Assembly: GCF_040144835.1 (NCBI RefSeq)
Contig: NZ_CP151632.1
Coordinates: 1,550,001 to 1,614,000, forward strand
Source of the DNA: Microbacterium sp. LWS13-1.2
GTDB lineage: Bacteria; Actinomycetota; Actinomycetes; Actinomycetales; Microbacteriaceae
Direction of reading: 5' to 3'
DNA length: 64,000 nt
In this document: positions 16,250 through 22,640 of the stretch, piece after piece
How the letters are laid out: each line of letters begins with the position of its first letter
Position numbering within the stretch: position 1 is the stretch's first letter
Position numbers and translations under genes: made by a program
Notes under the pieces: generated by a model
What the model was told of the DNA's origin: nothing
Database searches by the model: none
What the model saw: the letters and a program-made list of their open reading frames with translations, nothing else

Positions 16250-16283
16250 GCGACTCCCGCCGACCGCGGTCGGCGGGAGTCGC
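16250..16283. promoter_or_regulatory. 34-bp perfect palindrome in the leader of the SQR-like gene
   Basis: Two 17-base arms, GCGACTCCCGCCGACCG and its complement, abut without a spacer 17 bases before the ATG at 16301. It could be an mRNA hairpin affecting translation, or a DNA operator for a dimeric regulator of the sulfide-responsive type. The sequence does not decide between them. Confidence 0.55.
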
Positions 16284-16300
16284 CATCCGAGGGGAGGAAC

Positions 16301-17500
16301 ATGTCCGAGCAGCAGGCGCATCATCAGGTGCTGGTCATCGGCGGGGGCAACGGCGGCATCTCGGTCGCCGCGAGGCTGCGTCGCTCCGGCGTCGACGACA
16401 TCGCCATCATCGAGCCGCGTGAGCAGCACCAGTACAGACCGCTGTTCTCGCACGTCGCCGGCGGCACCGCTCCCGCCGGCATCACCGTCCGCCCCCAGCG
16501 AGAGGTGATGCCGAAAGGGGTGGAGTGGATCCAGGATGCCGTCACCGCCGTCCAGCCCGACGCGAACGCCGTCGTGCTCGAGACCGGTGACCGCGTCACC
16601 TTCGACCAGCTCATCGTGTGTCCGGGCATCCAGCTCGACTGGGGCCGCGTGCCGGGGCTGGCAGAGGCGATGCAGACGCCGGCGGCGGCATCCCACTACG
16701 AATTCGAGCTGGCGCAGAAAGCGTCGCTGCTGCTGCGCGACCTGAAGGAGGGCACGGTCGTCTTCACCCAGCCCGACGGGCCCGCCTCGTGCGCGGGTGC
16801 CGCACAGAAGCCGATGTATCAGGCGTGCGACTACTGGCGGGCGACGGGGGTGCTGGACAGGATCCGGGTCGTGATGGTGGTGCCGACGGAGACGGCGTTC
16901 CTGCCGCCGTTCGATCGCGAGCTCGAGCGCAAGATCGAGGAGTACGGCATCGAGCTGCGCACCCGCTCGGTGCTGCTCCGTGTGGACTCCGCGGCGCAGG
17001 AGGTCGTGATCGGCGGGCCGGACGGACCCGAGCATCTGCACTACGACGTGCTCAACGTCGAACCGCCGCAGTCGGCCCCGGATTGGCTCAAGGCGTCGGT
17101 GCTCCCGGCGCCGGGCTCGTCGGGAGGGTTCGTGGAGGTCGATCCTCGGACGCTGCGGCATCCGCGATTCCCCCGTGTCTGGGCTCTCGGCGACGCCGCC
17201 GCGACCACCAACTCGAAGTGCGGTGGGGCGCTCCGCAAGCAGACGTGGGTGCTGGCGAAGAACGTCTCGAGGGTGCTCCGCGGCAAAGAGCCGAAGGCGC
17301 GCTACGACGGCTACGCGGTGTGCCCGTTCACGGTCTCGCGGTCGACGGTCGTGTGGGCGGAGTTCGACGACACGGGCACGCCGAAGCCGTCCATCCCGTT
17401 CTTCCGGCGGATGTACCGCGAGAGCCGGCTGTCGTGGGTCTTTGACCGGCACGTTCTGCCGTGGGTCTACTGGAACCTCATCCTGACCGGGCGCGTCTGA
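16301..17500 (+). CDS. Sulfide:quinone oxidoreductase-like flavoprotein
   Basis: 399 residues. N-terminal FAD motif VLVIGGGNGGISVAARLRR (GxGxxG type), FDQLIVCPGIQLDW, and a C-terminal FAD block VWALGDAAATTNSK. Cysteines in SCAGAAQKPMYQ (about residue 165) and SKCGGALRKQ (about 309) sit where the redox cysteines of type II sulfide:quinone reductases occur. The C-terminal amphipathic/aromatic end (HVLPWVYWNLILTG) suits membrane attachment. Likely role: two-electron oxidation of sulfide with electrons to menaquinone; a general NDH-2-like activity cannot be excluded. The next gene encodes a MoeB-rhodanese protein, a second sulfur-handling function. Confidence 0.78.
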   Translation: MSEQQAHHQVLVIGGGNGGISVAARLRRSGVDDIAIIEPREQHQYRPLFSHVAGGTAPAGITVRPQREVMPKGVEWIQDAVTAVQPDANAVVLETGDRVTFDQLIVCPGIQLDWGRVPGLAEAMQTPAAASHYEFELAQKASLLLRDLKEGTVVFTQPDGPASCAGAAQKPMYQACDYWRATGVLDRIRVVMVVPTETAFLPPFDRELERKIEEYGIELRTRSVLLRVDSAAQEVVIGGPDGPEHLHYDVLNVEPPQSAPDWLKASVLPAPGSSGGFVEVDPRTLRHPRFPRVWALGDAAATTNSKCGGALRKQTWVLAKNVSRVLRGKEPKARYDGYAVCPFTVSRSTVVWAEFDDTGTPKPSIPFFRRMYRESRLSWVFDRHVLPWVYWNLILTGRV

Positions 17501-17577
17501 CCCTGCCGGCCCGGCCGCCGTCGGTGCGTCAGGCGCGCGATCGGACGGGCGGCGCCCGACCCCCGATGCGCGCGGCG

Positions 17578-17583
17578 TAGCCT
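17578..17583 (+). promoter_or_regulatory. Leaderless -10 box TAGCCT for the Moco operon
   Basis: TAGCCT is six bases before the ATG at 17590 and also decides that start over the GTG at 17584. Confidence 0.6.
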
Positions 17584-17589
17584 GTGGAT

Positions 17590-18783
17590 ATGGCCTTTCC
17601 CCCACTCGTCGAGCCCCTCGCCGAGCTGAGCGATTCCGAACTCACGCGCACCGCGCGGCACCGCGTGCTCGCCGGCTTCGGCGACGTCGCGCAGCGCCGC
17701 CTCGCCGCCGCGCACGTCGCGGTCGTCGGTGCGGGCGGCCTCGGCTCCCCCGCCGTGCTGGCGCTGGCGGCCGCCGGAGTCGGCACGCTCACGCTGATCG
17801 ACGACGACCTGGTCGAGGCATCCAATCTGCAACGGCAGGTGATGCACCGTGTGGGCGATGTCGGTGCGGCCAAGGTCGACTCCGCCGTCCGCATCGCCGC
17901 CGACCTCTCGCCCACGACCCTGGTGCGGCCGGTGCAGGCCGTGCTCACGCCGGCCAATGCCCGCGACCTCCTCGCCGGAGCGCACGTCGTCATCGACGGC
18001 ACCGACACGTTCGAGACCCGCGAGGCGGTGGCCGCCGCGTGCGAGGACCTCGGCGTTCCGCTCGTGTGGGGCGTCGTGCAGGAGTTCCACGCGCAGGCGA
18101 CGGTCTTCTGGTCGACGCCGCCCGCCGGCGCGGTGCCCGTCCGCCTCGCCGATCTCTACCCGCCGGATGCCGGACGCGAGGCCCCCACCTGCGCACAGGT
18201 TGGCGTGCTCGGCGCCCTCTGCCTGCAGGTCGGCGCCCTCCTGGCCACCGAGGCCATCAAGCTCATCACGGGGGTCGGCGACCCGCTGCTCGGACGCGTG
18301 CTGGTGATCGACGCCCTCCGCGCCCGGACCGACGAGGTGCCGCTGCGCCCCGCGGACGTCCCTTCCCACGGCGGCGGTGTCGCGCGCGAGCCTGCCGTGC
18401 CCGAAGACGTCCCGGCGGGCGTCTCGCGGGCGAGCGCCGGCTTGCAGGCCGCTCCTGAGCCCACCCGCCCCGCACCCATCCCGCAGCTGACTCCGGCCGA
18501 GGCGCTCGCCGCGCAGCGGGCGGGGGCCGTGCTGCTGGACGTGCGCGAGCCGTTCGAGACCGCGCGCGGCGTCATCCCCGGCTCGATGCTGCTGCCGCTC
18601 GGCGACGTGCTCGCCGAGCCGCACCGGGTGGAGACTCCCCGCGTGATCGTGGTGTGCCAGGTCGGCATGCGCGCACAGCGCGCGGCGGTGGCTCTGCGCG
18701 CCGCAGGGATCGAGGCGTCCGTCCTCGCCGGCGGCATGGACGCATGGAACCGCGACGCAGCCGGCGCGGCGGTCCGCGCGTGA
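17590..18783 (+). CDS. moeB: MoeB/ThiF-type adenylyltransferase with C-terminal rhodanese domain
   Basis: 397 residues. Residues about 20-260 form an E1-like domain: ATP motif VGAGGLGSPAVLALAAAG, IDDDLVEASNLQRQVMH, and IDGTDTFETR. Residues about 300-395 are a rhodanese with the active Cys in VVCQVGMRAQ. It adenylates the C-terminal Gly-Gly of MoaD, and the rhodanese can supply sulfur to form MoaD thiocarboxylate. The second CxxC zinc pair seen in E. coli MoeB is not apparent (only PTCAQ). It starts the cluster moeB-moeA-moaC-mobA-DUF6457-moaD and overlaps moeA by GTGA. Confidence 0.92.
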   Translation: MAFPPLVEPLAELSDSELTRTARHRVLAGFGDVAQRRLAAAHVAVVGAGGLGSPAVLALAAAGVGTLTLIDDDLVEASNLQRQVMHRVGDVGAAKVDSAVRIAADLSPTTLVRPVQAVLTPANARDLLAGAHVVIDGTDTFETREAVAAACEDLGVPLVWGVVQEFHAQATVFWSTPPAGAVPVRLADLYPPDAGREAPTCAQVGVLGALCLQVGALLATEAIKLITGVGDPLLGRVLVIDALRARTDEVPLRPADVPSHGGGVAREPAVPEDVPAGVSRASAGLQAAPEPTRPAPIPQLTPAEALAAQRAGAVLLDVREPFETARGVIPGSMLLPLGDVLAEPHRVETPRVIVVCQVGMRAQRAAVALRAAGIEASVLAGGMDAWNRDAAGAAVRA

Positions 18784-20012
18784 GCGGCTTGCGCACGGTC
18801 GAGGAGCACCTGGCCGATGTGCTCGCGGCCGTCGAACCGCTGGAGAGCGAGCGGGTCGCGCTCGCTGCCGCGCACGGCCGCACGCTGCGAGAACCGGTGC
18901 GGGCCGCGGTCGACATCCCGGTCTTCGACAACTCGGCGATGGACGGGTTCGCCGTCCGCTTCGAGGACGTGGCCGTCGCGCCGGCGACACTCCGCGTCGT
19001 CGCCGACCTGCCCGCCGGCACCGACGCCGACCCGGCGCTCGCTCCCGGCGAGGCCGCGCGCATCATGACCGGCTCGGCGGTCCCGGCCGCCGCCGACGCG
19101 ATCGTCCCGTTCGAAGACACCGCCGGCGGGCTCGCCGACTCCCTCGGTGCGATCTCGGTGCAGAAGGCCCCGCGCGCCGTGGGCGCCCACATCCGTCGCG
19201 CCGGCGAGGACGCGCGCGCCGGTGACGAGGTGCTCCCGTCCGGAGAGCTGCTCGGCCCCCTGCAGGTCGCGGCGACGGCAGCGGCCGGCGTCGCCGAGGT
19301 CGTGGTCGCACGTCGACCGCGTGTCGCCGTCATCTCGACGGGGAGCGAGCTCGTCGAGCCGGGATCCGCGCTCCGTCGCGGTCAGATCCCCGAGTCGAAC
19401 AGCGTCCTCCTCGCCGCCCTCGCCGCGGAAGCCGGTGCCGAGGTCGTGCGCCGCGCCAGCGTTCCCGACGAGAGCGGGGCCCTCGACGCCCTGCTCGCCG
19501 AGGTGACGGACCCGCGGTCGCCGGAGCGCGCGGACGTCGTCATCTTCTCCGGCGGCGTCAGCGCCGGAGCGTACGAGGTGGTCAAGACCACGCTCGCCGA
19601 GACGATGGTCTTCTCGAAGGTGGCGATGCAGCCCGGCAAGCCACAGGGCTTCGGCCGCCTCGCCGCGGGCACGCTGCTGTTCGGGCTGCCGGGCAACCCG
19701 GTCAGCGCGGCGGTCTCGTTCGAGGTGTTCGTGCGACCGGCGCTGCTGCGCCTTCAGGGTCGCCGGGCCATCGACCGCCCCGTCATCGCGCTGCGGGCCG
19801 GTGCCGGCTGGCGCACGCCGCCGGCGCGGCGCCAGTACCTGCCCATCACGATCGACCGCTCCGATCCGGCGGCCTGGCGTGCCGTCCCGGCGACGAGCGG
19901 CGGATCCCACCTCGCGGGCGGACTCGGCCGTGCCGAGGCCTATGCCGTCGTGCCCGCCGAGGTCGACGCGGTGGCGGCGGGCGATGTCGTCGATGTCATG
20001 CTGATCTCATGA
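18780..20012 (+). CDS. moeA: Molybdopterin molybdenumtransferase
   Basis: 410 residues. NSAMDGFAVR near residue 50, VISTGSELVEPG, FSGGVSAGAYE and LFGLPGNPVSAAVSFEVF are the classic MoeA blocks. It inserts molybdate into adenylylated molybdopterin, using the metal brought in by modABC. GTG start overlaps the moeB stop and its own stop overlaps moaC by ATGA, so translation is coupled through the operon. Confidence 0.96.
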   Translation: MSGLRTVEEHLADVLAAVEPLESERVALAAAHGRTLREPVRAAVDIPVFDNSAMDGFAVRFEDVAVAPATLRVVADLPAGTDADPALAPGEAARIMTGSAVPAAADAIVPFEDTAGGLADSLGAISVQKAPRAVGAHIRRAGEDARAGDEVLPSGELLGPLQVAATAAAGVAEVVVARRPRVAVISTGSELVEPGSALRRGQIPESNSVLLAALAAEAGAEVVRRASVPDESGALDALLAEVTDPRSPERADVVIFSGGVSAGAYEVVKTTLAETMVFSKVAMQPGKPQGFGRLAAGTLLFGLPGNPVSAAVSFEVFVRPALLRLQGRRAIDRPVIALRAGAGWRTPPARRQYLPITIDRSDPAAWRAVPATSGGSHLAGGLGRAEAYAVVPAEVDAVAAGDVVDVMLIS

Positions 20013-20503
20013 GCACGCCCGAACCGCCGAATTTCACGCACCTCGACGACGCCGGGAACGCGCGCATGGTCGATGTCACGCTGAAGCAGCCGACCGTGCG
20101 CTCCGCGACAGCCCGCGCCTTCGTGCGCTGCGCGCCCGAGGTGGTCGCCGCACTGCGCGACGGGTCGGTGCCGAAGGGCGATGTGCTCGCGGTCGCCCGC
20201 ATCGCCGGCATCCAGGCCGCCAAGCGCACCCCCGAGCTGCTGCCGCTCGCGCATGTCATCGGCGTGCACGGCGCTGCGGTCGACCTCGCGGTCGAAGACG
20301 GCGGCGTCGCGATCGAGGCGACGGTGCGCACCGCAGACCGCACGGGCGTCGAGATGGAGGCCCTGACCGCGGTCTCGGTGGCCGGCCTCGCCGTCGTCGA
20401 CATGGTGAAGGGGCTCGACAAGGGCACCTCGATCGAGAGCGTGCGCATCGTCACGAAGACCGGCGGCAAGAGCGGCGACTGGCACCGCCCGGGCGAAAGC
20501 TGA
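20009..20503 (+). CDS. moaC: Cyclic pyranopterin monophosphate synthase
   Basis: 164 residues, usual for MoaC. ARMVDVTLKQPTVRSATA, AGIQAAKRTPELLPLAHVI and GVEMEALTAVSVAGLAVVDMVK are family hallmarks, with the catalytic Lys within DMVKGLDKG. It converts the MoaA product (3',8-cyclo-GTP) to cyclic pyranopterin monophosphate. The partner moaA is not in this window. It overlaps moeA (ATGA) and mobA (TGATG). Confidence 0.96.
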   Translation: MSTPEPPNFTHLDDAGNARMVDVTLKQPTVRSATARAFVRCAPEVVAALRDGSVPKGDVLAVARIAGIQAAKRTPELLPLAHVIGVHGAAVDLAVEDGGVAIEATVRTADRTGVEMEALTAVSVAGLAVVDMVKGLDKGTSIESVRIVTKTGGKSGDWHRPGES

Positions 20504-21150
20504 TGCCCGGCCGGCGACCCGTCGTCCCCGCCGGCCTGGGCGGGATCCTGCTCGCCGGCGGCCGCGGCACGCGCGTGGACGGCGCCGTCAAACCGCTGTT
20601 CGAGGTGGGCGGGCGCACACTGCTGTCGGCGGCGGTGACCGCGGCGACGGATGCCGGAGCCCGGCCCCTCACCGTTGTGGCACCGGTGCTCGACGAGAGC
20701 CTCCCCGTCGGGTGGGTGCGCGAGGATCCGCCGTTCGGCGGCCCGGCCGCCGCCGTGGTCACCGCGCTCGCATCCTGGCCGGCGGAGGACGACCCGGAGT
20801 GGACGCTCGTACTGGCCTGCGACCTCCCCGGCGCGGATGCGGCCGTCCGACGGCTCGTCGACGATCTCGCTCTGCTCCCGGCCGATACCGAGGGGCTGTG
20901 CCTCGGCGACGCATCGAGCCGCCCCCAGTGGCTGACGGGCGTGTACCGCACGCGGGCGCTGCGGCAGGCGGCATCCGCTCTCCCCGATGGAGGGCGCGAC
21001 CTGCCGATGCGCAGGCTCGTCCACGAGCTGGCGATCGCCGTCGTCGCGGCGCCCGACGACCTGACCCGCGATGTCGACACGTGGGAGGATCTGAACGAGG
21101 CCCGCGCGCGGGCCGATCACGCGCACCCCAGCCTGGAGGAGTCGCCATGA
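20503..21150 (+). CDS. mobA: Molybdenum cofactor guanylyltransferase
   Basis: 215 residues. GGILLAGGRGTRVDGAVKPLFEVGGRTL is the nucleotidyltransferase signature of MobA, and LACDLPGADAAVRR holds the metal-binding Asp. It attaches GMP to Mo-molybdopterin to give the guanine dinucleotide form used by DMSO-reductase-family enzymes such as the FdhF-like protein encoded downstream. Starts within TGATG at the moaC stop. Confidence 0.9.
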   Translation: MPGRRPVVPAGLGGILLAGGRGTRVDGAVKPLFEVGGRTLLSAAVTAATDAGARPLTVVAPVLDESLPVGWVREDPPFGGPAAAVVTALASWPAEDDPEWTLVLACDLPGADAAVRRLVDDLALLPADTEGLCLGDASSRPQWLTGVYRTRALRQAASALPDGGRDLPMRRLVHELAIAVVAAPDDLTRDVDTWEDLNEARARADHAHPSLEESP

Positions 21151-21422
21151 GCGAGCAGTCCCGCACCCTTCCCCCGGAGGCCCTCGACGCCTGGGCCGCC
21201 GCGCTGCGCGAGCGGTTCGACCTCGCGCCCGAAGACGTGCCGGTATCGCTGATCCTCGACCTGGCACGCGACGTCGCGGTCGGCGTGGCACGCCCGGCGG
21301 CGCCGTTCAGCGCGTTCGTGGCCGGGCTCGTGGCGGGTCGCAACGGCGGCTCCACGGCCGACATCGAGTCCGCCGTGGCCGCGATCACCGCGCTCGCCGG
21401 CGACTGGGAGCACGAGGCCTGA
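21147..21422 (+). CDS. DUF6457 protein of the Moco cluster
   Basis: 91 residues. The segment PPEALDAWAAALRERFDL...ILDLARDVAVGVARPAAPFSAFVAGLVAG matches a short helical family (DUF6457) found almost only beside mobA/moaD in actinobacteria. The ATG overlaps the mobA stop (ATGA) and its stop overlaps moaD (TGATG). It has no catalytic motif; a role as a MobA partner or a helper in cofactor insertion is only suggested by position. Confidence 0.8.
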   Translation: MSEQSRTLPPEALDAWAAALRERFDLAPEDVPVSLILDLARDVAVGVARPAAPFSAFVAGLVAGRNGGSTADIESAVAAITALAGDWEHEA

Positions 21423-21655
21423 TGGCCGTCGTCCGCTACTTCGCCGCCGCGCAGGAGGCGACCGGCCTGGATTCCGAGCGCCGCACCGAGACGACGCTGG
21501 GTGAGTTGCGCCGCGCCGTATCGGAGGAGTTCCCCGGGCTCGGCGGCATCCTGCCCCGCTGCGCCGTGCTCGTCGGCGGCTCACGCGTCGACGACGACAC
21601 GCCCCTCGGCAGTGACGACCTGGTCGACGTGCTGCCGCCCTTCGCCGGCGGCTGA
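21422..21655 (+). CDS. moaD: Molybdopterin synthase small subunit
   Basis: 77 residues with a ubiquitin-like fold pattern and the C-terminal Gly-Gly (LPPFAGG) that is adenylated by MoeB and thiocarboxylated to donate sulfur. It is last in the plus-strand operon and convergent with moaE, its large-subunit partner, whose stop lies only 37 bases away. Confidence 0.95.
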   Translation: MAVVRYFAAAQEATGLDSERRTETTLGELRRAVSEEFPGLGGILPRCAVLVGGSRVDDDTPLGSDDLVDVLPPFAGG

Positions 21656-21692
21656 TCCCGCTTCCGGGCTGCGGGGCCTTCGGCCGCTGCGG

Positions 21693-22133
21693 TCAGCCGC
21701 CGAGGCCGAGCCAGGTGGCGGTGCCGTCGGATTCGACCTGGCGCTTCCAGACCGGCAGGTCGGTCTTGATCGTCTCGATCAGCGTGCGGCACACCGCGAA
21801 CGCCTCGGCGCGGTGGGCGGACGCGACTGCGATCACGACGGCGGCGTCCCCGACGCGCAGCGTGCCGACCCGGTGCGACACGGCGACGAGCGCTCCGGTC
21901 GCCCCGATCGCCGCGGCCGCCAGGCGGGCGAGCGCCGGTTCGGCGTCAGGATGCGCCGAGTACTCGAGGGCGACGACGGCGGTCGCGGCATCCGGATCAT
22001 GATCGCGCACGCGACCGACGAACGTCGTCACGGCGCCCATGCGGGAATCGTCGACGGCGCGCAGGTGGGCGTCGAGATCCAGCGGCTCGGCACTGATGGC
22101 GGCCATGCGCACCGCGTCTGTGGTCAGGGTCAT
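21693..22133 (-). CDS. moaE: Molybdopterin synthase large subunit
   Basis: 146 residues. GAVTTFVGRVRDHD, ALEYSAHPDAE and the C-terminal active segment KTDLPVWKRQVESDGTATWLG are MoaE signatures, including the two catalytic lysines. With MoaD it converts cyclic pyranopterin monophosphate to molybdopterin. The start overlaps the moaB stop (TGATG), so moaB-moaE is a coupled pair converging on moaD. Confidence 0.95.
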   Translation of the reverse strand: MTLTTDAVRMAAISAEPLDLDAHLRAVDDSRMGAVTTFVGRVRDHDPDAATAVVALEYSAHPDAEPALARLAAAAIGATGALVAVSHRVGTLRVGDAAVVIAVASAHRAEAFAVCRTLIETIKTDLPVWKRQVESDGTATWLGLGG

Positions 22134-22612
22134 CAGTGGTCCCCTCCGCCCAGCTGGTCCAGCACATGTCGGGCGACCGACAGCACGACCGGCATCCCGT
22201 CCGCCACGCCGCCCGGGGACCCGGGCAGGTTGACCACGAGCGCGCCGTGCGGGTCGACGACACCGGCGATCCCGCGCGTCAGCAGGCCGGCGGGCTTCTC
22301 GGCCGCACCGCGTCGTCGCAGCTCCTCCGCAATGCCGGGCACCTGGCGGGTCACGACGCGTGCAGTGCCCTCCGGCGTCTGGTCTCGCGGCGAGACACCC
22401 GTGCCGCCCGTCGTCACGATCAGCTTGACGCCCGCGACGACCTCGGCGGTCAGCGCGCGCTCGACGCTGTCGGCGCCGTCATGCACCACGACGGCATCGG
22501 CGCAGTCGAAGCCCGCCTCCCGCAGCGCCGAGACCGCGATCGGCCCGCTCGCGTCGGCGCGAGCGCCCTCGGCGGAGCGATCGGACACGGTGATGACGGC
22601 GGCGCGGGTCAT
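22133..22612 (-). CDS. moaB: MogA/MoaB-type molybdopterin adenylyltransferase
   Basis: 159 residues. AAVITVSDRSAEGARAD at the N-terminus and LIVTTGGTGVSPRDQTPE are the MoCF nucleotide-binding motifs; VVNLPGSPGGV follows. It adenylates molybdopterin before MoeA inserts the metal; in actinobacteria the MoaB/Mog distinction is blurred. ATG start with TAGGCT six bases upstream; it is divergent from no gene but follows the fdhF-type gene on the same strand. Confidence 0.9.
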   Translation of the reverse strand: MTRAAVITVSDRSAEGARADASGPIAVSALREAGFDCADAVVVHDGADSVERALTAEVVAGVKLIVTTGGTGVSPRDQTPEGTARVVTRQVPGIAEELRRRGAAEKPAGLLTRGIAGVVDPHGALVVNLPGSPGGVADGMPVVLSVARHVLDQLGGGDH

Positions 22613-22618
22613 GCCTCC

Positions 22619-22624
22619 AGCCTA
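22619..22624 (-). promoter_or_regulatory. Leaderless -10 box TAGGCT for moaB-moaE
   Basis: Minus-strand TAGGCT lies six bases before the ATG at 22612, inside the short gap after the fdhF-type gene. Confidence 0.6.
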
Positions 22625-22640
22625 GGCACGCGCCGGACTC

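Noticed and set aside
21656..21692. Bidirectional terminator between moaD and moaE
   Set aside because: Only a short GGCC-TTC-GGCC stem is visible, too weak to list as a feature.
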